A stretch of DNA of 64,000 nucleotides. Origin: Acanthochlamys bracteata (lineage: Eukaryota > Streptophyta > Magnoliopsida > Pandanales > Velloziaceae). Location: assembly GCA_019914995.1 (NCBI GenBank), contig CM034131.1, positions 8,650,501 to 8,714,500 of the forward strand, read 5' to 3'. A program made the position numbers and the translations under genes. The notes below the pieces were generated by a model. The model made no database searches, was not told the DNA's origin, and was given only the letters and a program-made list of their open reading frames with translations. Shown in pieces: positions 24,901 to 36,764 of the stretch (its first letter is position 1; the number at the start of each line of letters is the position of its first letter).

Positions 24901-25992
24901 ACCAACTTCGCCTTATGATCTCTGTCTTCCCATACATATTCCTCATTACGCGATCTTAGAGCTAGTTACGTGACCAGCACTAGTGAATTATACTTATATG
25001 GTCCACTTGGAAGTGGTGATCATGTTGCTTGCTCCGGCAAGGTTGGCTCTTTACGGTCGGTCGAGTTCGATCATGGTCTCAAGGTAAGCTAGACTTGATG
25101 GGGTCCAGGTGCCATGACATATAAGGGTCCCTATTAATGTTATTACTCGAGTTGCTACAAAGTTATTTACTAAAACTATTGTGAAGCTATTGCTCCATGC
25201 AAAACGTGTAGTAAGATCTCACGATGGAGCCCCATGCATTATGTTTACTTCGATTGCAGTTTGAGTGAAAAATTAAAAATACTGTGCAGGTTGATGCACG
25301 TGATCCTTCACTGCTTATGTGTTCTTATTCGCTTGTTTATCAATTGCAAGTTGCAACTTAAATCGTAGAGATTAACGGCGGTTTATACCGTTGATATATA
25401 CTTAAGTGCTGACAATTACCTTTTGCTATGTCCATGTTTCTGGTTAGAGAATCAGCATTAAATAATATTAAGAAAATCAGAAATTTTAACAATTCTATGA
25501 TAGAATCAATAATGTCGTAGTCGACTAGAGAAAGTTTTAGGTGATCGATCGCTATTTGATCGGCCAAACGGAGATCGATCGATCGGTATTTAAGCTTGCA
25601 GCACATGGTAACACATGTGTGGGTGTCCCAAGGTTGATCTTCAGAATCCATGGAGTCAACTGATAAGCACTCTGTTAGTTAATAAAATTTTTCTTTTGTT
25701 AGTGAACACAGACACCAACTCCTATCGTCTTCTTCAACAACCGATCAATCATAAGAACAGCTTCTTCTCTGCATCGTACGACTTACACGTTAAGGAAGAT
25801 CATGGAATGAAGCGAATGGAGAGTTCGGTGTGATGTTCCAGTTTCGTTATGTCTTTGATCAAAACCCAAGAGTTTTTGTTTAATTCATTCAAATGCACCT
25901 TATCAACTTAATCGTGAATCCAATTTAAAATTATATGTTCTTCCAAAATATTCTAAACTAATACATGTATGAATAGTATGTCGACAATCATA
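21901..25992. other. No recognisable gene; repeat-derived intergenic DNA
   Basis: Two minus-strand open frames of 76-78 codons at 22283-22628 have no known motif. An AT-rich block occupies about 23830-24150. The stretch 24330-24960 is richer in G and C, with an open frame of 118 codons on the plus strand (24603-24959) whose translation has no recognisable domain. GATCGATCG words cluster at 25541-25582. ACGTG-containing motifs occur near 23803 and 25295 and could be distal NCED elements, though they lie more than 2.5 kb upstream. Confidence 0.4.
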
Positions 25993-26414
25993 TAGGAGTC
26001 GCAACATATCACCAAATCTGCTAACAAAATTTAAAATCAATCTATTTAAACTAGCTCATATCAATTTCGAATTACCCAAAATTATCTTAGTTGATCCATT
26101 TATATATATATAAACAATATTAAGAATAATAATATTAATTTTTAATATATTTTTAATTTAATTAATTACATTTTAATTATTCTTTATTTTGAATATATAA
26201 TATCTAATAATTATATCATTTTTTAGTTAATTTTTATATTTTTACTTTAATAATTTTAATTATTAAATAAATTTATTAAGTTTAATACAATTATTAAATA
26301 AATTAATTTAAAATTTAATTTATATAAATATATAAATTAAATTAAATCGAGCGATTATAATTTGATTTATGAATCAATACGAATAAAATTTGTTAATTTA
26401 TATTGCCACTTCAG
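25993..26414. mobile_element. Nonautonomous hAT element, old copy (copy 1)
   Basis: 422 bp. The left end TAGGAGTCGCAACATATCAC and right end TATATTGCCACTTCAG are diverged versions of the termini of the element at 59353-60194. The flanks CAATCATA (25985-25992) and AAGTCATA (26415-26422) match at 6 of 8 positions, consistent with a decayed 8-bp target-site duplication. The interior is AT-rich and noncoding. Confidence 0.6.
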
Positions 26415-26769
26415 AAGTCATATATGTTCTAGCTTCTGCCCCCAACAAGTTTTTCTTGGCTGTTATGTTGTAGTCTGTTGGGGACCCCTTTTCACCAATC
26501 ATGTGCAAGTCCCTAGTTTAAGACGCGAGTGATAATTTCTTTTCTCTAGCTATTTCGAGTTCTTTGTCCCAACCAACTCTCACCAGAAAAAACTATCAAC
26601 TGCCACCGGATATTCATTTCATGTTAATGTTATTTGTAGTAAACGAGCGCCACTTGGTAGCAGTTGAGAAATTTAAAACCTGCTCCTGTGCAGCATGGAA
26701 TTATAATATTTGCTACTGGCCTATGTTGGAGGGTCATGATACTTCAAATCTTACCAAAGCTATTTTGTA

Positions 26770-27340
26770 GTTTTAAAAGTATTTGAAGTATTTATAAAAA
26801 GATTATTTTTAAAAATATTTTTTTAGATAATAAATTTTAATTTTATAATAATAAAAAATTAAATAATATTAAAATTATATAAATAATATTTTTTTATACT
26901 TTATTTTTTAATAAATACTATAAAATATTATAAAAACTTATTATATAATATAAATTGTTTTATAAAATAAATTTTTTGAAAAATAATGTCAAAATATCTT
27001 TACTCGTTCAGCAGTATAGATACTTTTTTAAGCAACGATTTAAGTCTCGAAAGATAAAAAGTTTAAGTTATTACGCTTGTACAACCTACTGCAAATGCGT
27101 TTGGAATTATATTTCAAACGCTATTTTAAACTTTTTTTACTATTTTATATTTTTAAATATATATCTTATAAATATTTAAAAAATTTATTTAAAAATTAAA
27201 AATATATAAAAGTTTTTACATAGTGAAAATTTTTTATTATATATTTTTATTATTTTTTTTAAAATAAAAAAATAGAACTTATTTTTTTTAAAAAAAATTC
27301 TATTTCATAAGCGATCTCAAATTGCACCGGATTCTAATGA
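26770..27340. repeat. Two adjacent AT-rich MITE-like blocks
   Basis: The first, about 26770-26985, and the second, about 27086-27335, are separated by roughly 100 bp of less biased sequence. The second starts TGCGTTTGGAATTATATTTC and ends ATAAGCGATCTCAAATTGCA, which are imperfect inverted repeats of each other. That supports a miniature inverted-repeat element. Confidence 0.4.
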
Positions 27341-30081
27341 GTACCGAAATAATTTGTAGTTGAAACAAAAATACTGAATTAGTTTATATATATATTATGT
27401 TTAAAATTTTAAGTAATCTCAAGGCAATCTTTTATAGAAAATTTAATTAATATGAACAAATTTTATATTATAGAATTATTATTGTATTTTTAAAATTAAA
27501 AAACACTTTTTTTTCTGAACTTTTTTCTTCAAATATTTTTTTTTATTTTAAACAACCTTCAACATTCCCTAAGTTTGAACAATTAAAATACTACTGTTTT
27601 AAATTAAAATAAAAATGAGGAAGAAAAAAGAAAGTTATCTCTAATCGGATAATTATATCCTTAAAGAAGACTCAAATCTTCAGAGCATAAAGTGGTCTTT
27701 AGTCTAATAACATCATTACTAGCATCATGTCACTTTGATCAAGCTTAAGTACAAGTTACTATTTGTATTCTTAAAAATAAAACAATAAAAATCATATCAT
27801 ACCTAACTCTAAATAATCGAGGAACAATTTTTTTCATCAATCAAGATTATACACGCTAGATACACGTTCACCGTTAATAAAAATATAAGCAATTAATAGA
27901 TTTAGTTGGTACTTGATATATTAAGTAAAAGAAAACTAAGTACTATTAATAAACAATAGAAAGAGACGTATTGTGAAGTGCCTAACTTCACCTTTAGAGA
28001 TAGCTAAGTTCCACAAAAATTTGTTTGATTTCTGAAAGCAAAGTAGTAGTACATGGCGTCTCCTGTTATAAAAAGGCATTTATAAGCCAGGAGATGCGAA
28101 TCTAAAAATCTTCGCTTGACCAGTCGCGTCGGTGTTTTCTAAATAATTTATTTTATATGCATGCTTTGGTCGTGTTTATTTTAAAATAAATTTTATTTTT
28201 TCAAAAATAATTTAAAAAATAAAAATTTAAAGTATTTAATAAAATAAATTTTTATATTTATTTATATTAAAAAAAAATAAACATTTATACTAAAATTTTT
28301 TATTTATTTTATATTAAATATGAATTTAAAAGAAAATGAGTTTTGTGGGTTGGTAAAATGAATCCAATGTTTAATACCTTCGAAGAGATTTGTTTCTTAT
28401 AATTGAATGTATTATTGCGAAAAAGCGTGATATTGAAAGGTAAAATATGCTTATTAAAGACTTAATTGGGAATCTCTTTATATGATGTGGAGGACTATCT
28501 GAGTTGTAGGACTATGAATCTCTTCTGAAATCTCGCTGTACGAGTAAGATATGCTCAAGCAAGTCTTAACGCAAAGTTAAAATATAAAAAATGTTTGAAT
28601 TGCTTATGCTAACTTATTTTATTTTTATAAAGTTTTTTATTTTTAAAAAAAAATTTATAGTCTATTTCAGAAGTTTTTGAATAAAAAATTAAGAACATAC
28701 TTTAAAAATCATAAATTCTAATTAAATATTCTTTTGAGTTTTTTTAATTTTAAATATAAATTATTTAAAAAATTCTACTATAATTGTTTTTATTAGAAAT
28801 AGTTTTTCATAGACAACCTCAAAGAATTCCATAATAAAATTTAGGTGCGTCCTGAAAACGCACGCACCCTCTCCTTCTGCTATAATATATTTTGAATAAA
28901 ATTTAAAGTTTTCATAAAAATTTAAAATATTCAGATAAATTATAAGTTCTAAATACAATGTATATAGTTTTTAAAGTATAAAAATTGTAAGCTTATTAAT
29001 AATTTCTACAAATTTTTCAGAAGTTATACATTTCCAGCAATCTCGAACAATCCTTTAGAGTTTAGACAATCAAAACGTGATTTCTCAACTAATCAAAAAA
29101 GTTACACGAGTACAAACACATCAACTGAACCGAACTGAAAAAACAGATTTTTACTTATCTAATACAGGAGAAAACTCGACTAACGTCAGCGCTTATATCA
29201 AAACCAAATTATCACATCTATCTTAATGGATAAAATTAAAGCTTGTTAACTAAACATGTTTCAAAATTTCTTCTCATGATTCAACGTATTATCCAAACTA
29301 TGACTAAGCATTTTCAAAACTTGCTTCCAAAAAGCGAGCACTTGCTTTAATAAAAATGACTTTAACGCGAAAACTGGGTCCTGCACTAGAACACTTTTAG
29401 CTAATGACTTCAACAGATAATCACATTCACCAGATTCATCTCAGAGAAACAAGCCTGAATCATTTCTTCTAATCCACTTAATTCTTCAACACGTACATAT
29501 AATCCAAGTTTCCGCCGAAAAGCTACACAGAGATTCTCTGATCAGTGATCACCGCCCCTCGATGTTCATCACCTCCAAACATACTCTTGGTCACCATCAA
29601 TTAATGGATAACACACGGTATCTCAAATTCCTAGTTGAATAAAATGCTAAAAAAAAAGAAACGAGAACATGCAGAAAAACCAAAAATAAGCTAGTGACTT
29701 CTTGCCACATTATAAGCTACGAATGAGTATTAGTTCCACTTCTTCCGAAAGGACAACGGGGTTTCAAATGGAAGTAAAAGAGAAAACTAATAAACCAAAC
29801 TTTTTCATGCACGTATAACGCGTATTGTGAATAATGAAAAACAATACTGATTATGCTAGTGCTTACTATGATGCAGGAGCCAAGAAAATTATGGAAAAAA
29901 AAACTGAGTTTGGTGCTGAATCGGCACAACCAGGAGCTGAAGTTAAAAGATTGTGTCACCGGCATCGAAGGCCCGCGATCAACTGCCGGACTTGCCCAGG
30001 ATGCCGGCAAGAAGAAGCATTCGGGAGGCGTTTGGCCTCTGTGCTTAGCTGCTGCCTGGGCAGCAGCCAGCAAGACCAACA
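27341..30081. other. No gene seen; AT-rich intergenic DNA
   Basis: AT-rich blocks at about 27430-27560, 28160-28335 and 28610-29000 resemble those elsewhere in the window. No ORF has recognisable content. From about 29850 G+C content rises, and overlapping open frames on both strands (29717-30185) are of a kind produced by GC-richer repeat DNA rather than by a known protein family. Confidence 0.4.
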
Positions 30082-30115
30082 CGCCAAGGACACCATTTAA
30101 ATGGTGTCCTTGGCG
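30082..30115. repeat. 34-bp perfect palindrome
   Basis: A perfect inverted repeat with no spacer, centred between 30098 and 30099 on ATTTAAAT, with arms of 17 bp beginning CGCCAAGGACACC. A weaker imperfect copy of the arms (AGGACAC ... GTGTCTT) follows at about 30132-30151. As RNA it would fold into a strong hairpin; as DNA it could extrude a cruciform. Confidence 0.85.
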
Positions 30116-30199
30116 CCAAAATAAGGCACTTAGGACACTTGATGGTGTCTTGGGTGCGGCATCCAGATTCAGGCAGAGAGCTTGAATCTGACAATTGAG

Positions 30200-32870
30200 G
30201 AAATTGAGTCTAATAAAAATTCTTAGTTTTGTTGGTTGAGTTCAATAGGGACTTTATGTTATAGTTGAAGTAATTAGGAGTTCTAATGTTGTTGTAGTTT
30301 GAATTGAGTTGTAAATAAAGAGGCATAGCCTAAGTAAGAGGCATGCAAGTTCATTCATAAATTTTAGTTTTAACTAGTTCTTAAATTTTAGTTTAGCTAT
30401 TCAAGTTGTATCATACTAGTTTTGGATAAGTGGCCACATCGCGAAAGAGAAACAAATGAAAGCAATGGAAGCTACATAAGCTATAAGCTAGAATCCACGA
30501 AGACAAAGCAGCAGATCATCATTCCGCGTGGTTCTGTTTGGTGTTTATTTGTTGCTGTGTGGGGTTGTGGTGCTACTGCATGCTATCATATGGACCGTGA
30601 CGTTTGCCCTCTGGGATAGCAACCTCTTCATATTTCTATCGAGGGAACGGATTGGCAAGTGGGGACTTTGGGTGATACGTCCCAGTTCTGTTTGGTTTCG
30701 AAAGAAAGTGAAATTATGACATGTGATTAGAAGTTGAACTTTGATGTAGAGGTATATTGGAACTCCAAGATTGATTTTGATGATAATAATAATTAAAAAT
30801 TATAGTTTATGGATTAGGATGAATTAATGATTGAAATCAAGTTCTGTAAATATTTATTAAATAGTTTTATCCTACATCCAGCAAATAACAAGTCAGATGC
30901 TCAGCTACTGATTGTATAAGATCTCTTTTATAACATATAGAACAGAAGATCTCTTAGCCACCAAGCAACCAGCTATCTAATTGCTGCTACATAGATAAAA
31001 TAAAAAATCGCAAATAGAACATCTCGAACAGAGAAGAGCAGAAAATAGAGTATCGCCAACAGAGATGAACAGAAAATAGAGGACTCGATAGTCGGCTACT
31101 TCGCTGCTACTCGCTGGACAGAGAAAAATCCGAAAATCGTGATAATCATTTACTCTTCAGAAGTAATTTCAAATATGATCCCGATTCCATTTGAACTTCA
31201 ACTTTTCATCAGAGACAGGCCAACATGCACACTATAAGATTGATCGAATAACATATCAAATGATGATCAATATAAATTTGGAAAAATCTTAGAATGATAG
31301 ATGAAAATTCAGTAAACGGAGAGCAGAATCAGACATTAATGGAACAACTTTTCAGATGTAATTCAATAAAGAATTCGTCATCCATTTGAAGAAAAATCTT
31401 GAAGACTTACTGAGGAACATATCAGCTACAAGTTCAAATCAAGAATCATAAAAAATCACAACAAGAGAAGACAAAAAATATAGTGCAAAGTATCAGCAGA
31501 ATCGTGTCTTGCTGATAATGCAGAAATGCTTCAACATGCAGATTTTGATTTTTCTCCAGAAGAAATCACGAATTTAATTATAAGGTGATATCATTCAACA
31601 AATTTACTATCTTGTTACTATCACAGAACTGAGCTATATTGAGCCACCACATTATTGAAAGACAAGTTCAAGTATAGAAATTGATAGATGGTAATGAAAA
31701 CTCACTGAACACAGTAGGAAGCAATGCTATTAGAGTCCACCTCACTTGAAGCAGTCAACCTATCAAAAGAAAACAGTAATCAAGAGAAGCCAACTCAATT
31801 AGAGAAATTTGAAAAATACAATTCAGCTAAAACAACTCAAAACTGCAGGCGGGAGTTTTTGAATTGCTTTCTTCGGTGCATTTAATGCTGATGAAAGACT
31901 TGCACCAGTTTAGCCAAAAGAAATCTTGAGGCAGTTGATTGACCGCTGAACACAATCTTCATCTCTACCTTAGAAATCTGCTACTGCACACCAACAAAAA
32001 TATTTTTCTAACGGAAAGAACCACCTACCTGGAAGAACAAAAAATTCTATAAGAAGAGAAGATGAAGAACAGAGTGAGACAGAGGAGATAACGAGCAAAC
32101 TATTCAAAAACAAACTTGCACTACATTGACTCAATTTTTTCAAGTAAAGAAACTCCTCTTGCTGCCGATCACTTACAGAGCATCATCTTCAGCATCTACA
32201 AGTTTGATCATCTCAACAGAATCTTAAATTTATTTATTTACTTTGAGATTAATCCTATTCCTAACCTTGATCTTTTAGTTTTTTTGTTTGTAAACTTGTG
32301 ACGAAAATGTTTGGTGCACTTGGTAAAGAAGCTCGGTTGGAGCTTAGTGAAAGTTCTTAAACTTTGTAATAGAACTAGCACATCAGCCAGAGAGACAGTA
32401 GTGTCCAGTAGACTGTGAAGGGTTGTCTTGGTGAAGAAATTCTTTAAGAGTAAGTGTGCTTGGGGAAGCATTTTGCTCTGGTGTATATGTAGCTTATTAA
32501 AAATTTAGTGAAGCTTTAGCTCTTGTGATAGAGCACTCGTCGTTGTAGGCAAAGAGATTTACTGAACCACGTAAAATACTCTGAATACTCTCTTCTTTAC
32601 CTAAATCGCTATATATTCTAACCTTCTCTGTCTGCAGGTTACAAAACTACTAACAGTCGGTTGTACGCTTACTGTCTGTAGGATCGTTAAGATTTACAAA
32701 ATTTTTTATTTATTAACTCAATTCATCCCTCTCATCTTGAGTTGATCTTGCAGTAGATTGAACAAGGTAGATATTGATATCGTAATTATTGATGAGTATT
32801 TAGCTGACTAACAACATCTGAAATAAGGAGTGTTCTGAGGTATCTCTTCTTTCACTTACATAATCAATTT
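30200..32870 (+). mobile_element. Possible LTR-retrotransposon remnants
   Basis: No coding homology is visible, but two features resemble plant LTRs. A segment at about 30230-30420 has a polyadenylation-like AATAAAGAGGCAT context. Another begins near 30753 with TTGGAACTCCAAGATTGATT and carries long noncoding sequence to about 32820, where a purine tract AAATAAGGAG precedes TGTTCTGAGG. Short direct repeats (ACAGAGA...GAAAATAGAG, period about 31) occur at 31027-31085. Boundaries, target duplications and type are uncertain. Confidence 0.3.
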
Positions 32871-33937
32871 GTACATATATATATATCAGACATAAATGTA
32901 ATTTGAAAACTCACTTAAGACGAACTTAAGCCGACACTTTCCTGAAGTTGGTACATAAATATCTATCATGCTCATCTAGTCAAGTGAGTTATAAAACACT
33001 TTACCAAAGACAAGTTATATGAGTATGTCTTCTAGTTGGCTTTTGAATTTCACAAGTAGGAATTGAATTAGTTGGGCATAACTCATGACATGCTTGATGA
33101 AATGTCGTTTATCTTGACATGTTTTGCACAGTCATTTATAAAATGAACTATAGCATTATTAATAGCTACATTTTTGTCACAAAATTGCTTCATTGCATAA
33201 ATCATACAGTGTATAACCAAATTTCCTAAGTAATGTTTTCGACCAAAAAAGTTCACACGATCATTTAGCCATTCGTATAAACTCTAGTTCTTCACTAAAC
33301 AATGTAATTACTTTCTACTTCTTACTTTTTCCAAATGATCTCGTTGCCTTCAATAAAGATAAAATAATCCTATAAAAAACACTCTCCGTCTAATGTGAAA
33401 TTAAATTTTTGGTGTTTTTGATAAATAATGATCTCCTAGATTATAATATAGTCGGCCATTGAGTATTTTAATTTTCTTCTCTCAACCTCAATGAGTATTG
33501 AGCAGATGGTTCGTCATGAGTATACCTGAAAAAGAATTCATAACCAATAGAAAATGTACACAACTACATTATTAGGATGTTGAGTAGTTGGATAACTTCA
33601 AAATATTATCAGGAGATTGATCTTCTCGTGCTGAAGATGAGAAGTTCTTTCAGTTTCATATTTAGTATCTTTAATAAAACATTTCTTATTCCTATTTTAT
33701 TTCTCCAATCGTTTAAGGATCAAATAATGTTACTAACTAGTTATAATGTTAATTTCTTCTAAACCGTCATTCATAATGCATAGTTTGCCGATCGTCTTGA
33801 TTGCAGCTAAACCGTTCCACAGGGGTGAGAAAGACCTGGGGACGTTGAGATTGCTTCAAATTTAAAAGTTTATAAAAACAGTTATATTTTGAGACTTCTT
33901 CAATAAATAAATATTTATTTATCTAACAAAATAAAAA

Positions 33938-33979
<42 letters not shown>

Positions 33980-34140
33980 ATAAGATAGAGTTATATGTTT
34001 TATAGGTATACAGTATACATGCCGATAAAAAATGACTAATGAAAATTTTAAATTTAATTTTTATCGTTGTTAATATAAAAAAGTTATAAATTAGAAGTAT
34101 GTTATTAAAATTTTAGTTTAGACGGAACACGATTCAACCT
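32871..34140. other. No gene seen
   Basis: AT-rich intergenic DNA. A 61-codon open frame at 33577-33762 has no recognisable content. The stretch 32930-33330 reads like broken coding sequence in several frames and may be retroelement-derived, but I could not identify a protein. Confidence 0.35.
33943..33976. repeat. (TA)17 microsatellite
   Basis: Seventeen uninterrupted TA units between AT-rich flanks. Likely length-polymorphic. Confidence 0.95.
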
Positions 34141-35400
34141 TCGTCGCAAATACACTGACCCCGTTTTCATGCCGACGGTAGCCAGCTGCACACAGTTCGC
34201 AAGTTATTTCTTATAGCTTAAGGACTGCCACTATCTCTGAGCTCTTTGTTTTTTTACTAGACTGATAATCGATAGATAAACTGTTTCAGATCACCAGCTT
34301 GTTGGTATAGTAGGGAAGAAGAACATGCATGGGAGGACTACTAATTTGAATCAATTACACGATCGCTTCTTTTTTCAAGTGTAAGGGCGATGTCTTTATC
34401 GAGACCGACTTTTACTATGAAGTTAATGGACTGTTTCACTTTCTATCTGGCCTATCAGAAACAATTGTAGGACAAATTCCAGCTAGCTATAGCTACAGTA
34501 GTAGCATTACTCGCTCGCAGCATGTATGCAGCGGAGAAACTGGTAGCCTGTGCACGCAGTATTGTTCACGTGGCGCTCTGCACGAAGCTCTGCAGTCATT
34601 GTCGAACTGGCATCCAACTATGCTTTACATCTCCAGTGCACGCTCTAGACCTCCGGAAGCTCCCAAGTCCATTCAGTAAAACGTGCACCTCAGATCTTTT
34701 TTCGACGGAGGTCGCGGATCACCCACCTGGGCAGCGTCTGAGCGGAGCACTAATTGTGGTAAAGGAAACCAATAAGAAGTGTGGTGATCGAGAGCAAAAT
34801 GTACGTAGAGAACCAATGAGTCGAAGAATTCGTGGTGCTTGCTGTCGCTAGTACTGTGTGCAGGTTTTGAAGTAAAGTCTCGTCTTGCGTCAGAGAGCTC
34901 TGCTGTCCTTTTGGAAACTTTTTGTTACACTTTTTTCAGGTGAAGTGTGGGATCGATAATGGTGATGATCGAGTGATGGTAGCCTCTCTTCAAGTTTTGG
35001 GTGAACAATGCTGCAGGTAGACTCGAGATAGATCATCAGGTAACTACAGTTTCTTCATTAGGTAATAGATTATTTAGATATATAAAGCTAATTCAGATAA
35101 GGTGATGATTTTATGTTTCTATTAATTAAAATGCAAATTAAAGTTATCAGCTATAACTAATGATCTCTTGAAACTTTAGTTACCTAGCTAGCATATGCTC
35201 TGGTGAAAAGAATCATTCTTCATAAGGTAACGGATAAGCATGCATGTTGATATATATCTGTTCTTGATTTAGAAATGTGTCTACCTAATCTTTGCAAGAG
35301 GAATATTACTAAGATATGGGGACGGAATTGTACGAGTGCTTTTTCTTGCAAATTAGTCTTATATGGGGATATTGGTTTTGTGGCAAATTATTATTTTTAG
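34141..35400. other. GC-richer island with an unidentified ORF
   Basis: The segment 34140-34990 is clearly less AT-rich than its surroundings. A 109-codon plus-strand frame occupies 34522-34851 (it includes CARSIVHVALCTKLCSHC). No domain is recognised and there is no obvious upstream TATA box. It could be an orphan small gene, a noncoding transcript or transposon remnant; I would not annotate it as a gene without transcripts. Confidence 0.2.
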
Positions 35401-35943
35401 TAGAAGTGGCAATATATGATTCAACCCATCAACTGGATTCAAAATCAATCTATTTAAATTGGCTTCGGATTTTCTCTTAGTCGGATTCGACGCTAATTTC
35501 GGATCCAAAATTGATTCGAAAATTTAAATAAATTCAGAATGACAAACAATCGATCCAATTAACTCGTATAATTATTTATATAATATAATAATTACAAAAT
35601 ATTTAAGATAATGACAATAAAATTTAATTTAATTTATATATTTTGTTTTCTTAACTTGTCATATTTTGATTAATTTTATTTAATTTATAAATATTATTAA
35701 AATTAATTCTTTCATTTTTTAGATATTTGATACATAACTATTTCGCATAGTATTGCTACAAATTAATTCTATAATTCTTATTTAATAAAATTAAATTAGT
35801 TGATTCTAATTTGATCTAATTATTAAATAGATTGAGTTAGAATAAATAATTTTAATCTATATAAATATATGGATTAAATTATGGTTGAATAATTTTGATT
35901 TGGTTATTATATAGATCGGTCATAATCAATATTGCTGTTCATA
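35401..35943. mobile_element. Nonautonomous hAT element, old copy (copy 2)
   Basis: 543 bp. The left end TAGAAGTGGCAATATATGA matches the expected family terminus with few changes. The right end, GATCGGTCATAATCAATATTGC then TGTTCATA, is a diverged inverse. Flanks ATTTTTAG (35393-35400) and GTTTTCAG (35944-35951) agree at 6 of 8 positions. The interior has repeated GGATTC/GATTCGA words and an AT-rich centre. Confidence 0.6.
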
Positions 35944-36353
35944 GTTTTCAGATTCTAATTCTGCAGATTTCTAGCACATAGATTTCTGTACCATACCTGC
36001 TCTTTAACAAGAGTAATCTAGAACATGAACATAATCATGCATGTCTAAATATTTTCTTATACACAGAACTTGGAAGGGTCCTTGCATGGAATATGTATGA
36101 GCATTACCTAGGAGCTCCAAGAGAAAATATCAGGATAAGATTTCAGTAATGTAGCATGAATAGGATACTGAAGCGTATCATACAGATTGATGCATGCTTT
36201 TTCTAAGGAAACAACAGCGTACGTGTAAGTTTATAGTAAAATAAATACTGCGCGGAAAGATTTGACAAAGTTGGTTGGCAAAGTTGGCGTTGGTCTATAC
36301 TTGGTTTTTGTAATGCTGTATCCACTCAAACGACCAGAATGTAAGTACCTTTT

Positions 36354-36553
36354 GAGGAATAAATTAAGCTAAACTTTAAGTTGATATGTTCTTTGTTGAA
36401 ACCGATAATGGAGGAGCAAAGCTAAGGTATCAGTAGATATTTTTCTCGTTTGAACCAATAGAGGAACAGAGCTAAACTTTCAGTAGAAGTTATCTTAATT
36501 TGTGGAACCATTAGAGGAACAAAGCAAAACTTTCAGTAGATATTTTCTTCGTG
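36354..36553. repeat. Minisatellite, about four units of 44-54 bp
   Basis: Units start at 36354 (partial), 36398, 36452 and 36505. Each has the core GAACC-ATAGAGGAACAAAGC followed by TAAACTTTCAGTAGA and a T-rich tail. Unit lengths shrink (54, 53, 49 bp) and the units differ by several substitutions. Intergenic, with no reading frame maintained across units. Confidence 0.85.
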
Positions 36554-36764
36554 GAAGAGGGAAACTTCAGTCCAGAAGACATGATTGATAATGATATTGG
36601 CAGCACTGTGATTCATAATGTAATCAGCTACAAGTTAAATTGTTGTCATTTGTCTCTTGCAAAAAGATCTACTGGCATGGTTGTGAAATTTCTTGTTATG
36701 ATTCATGTATTTGTTTAACAGTTGACTTTAATTTTGAAGCGCACTAACTTGAATGACATTCAAG

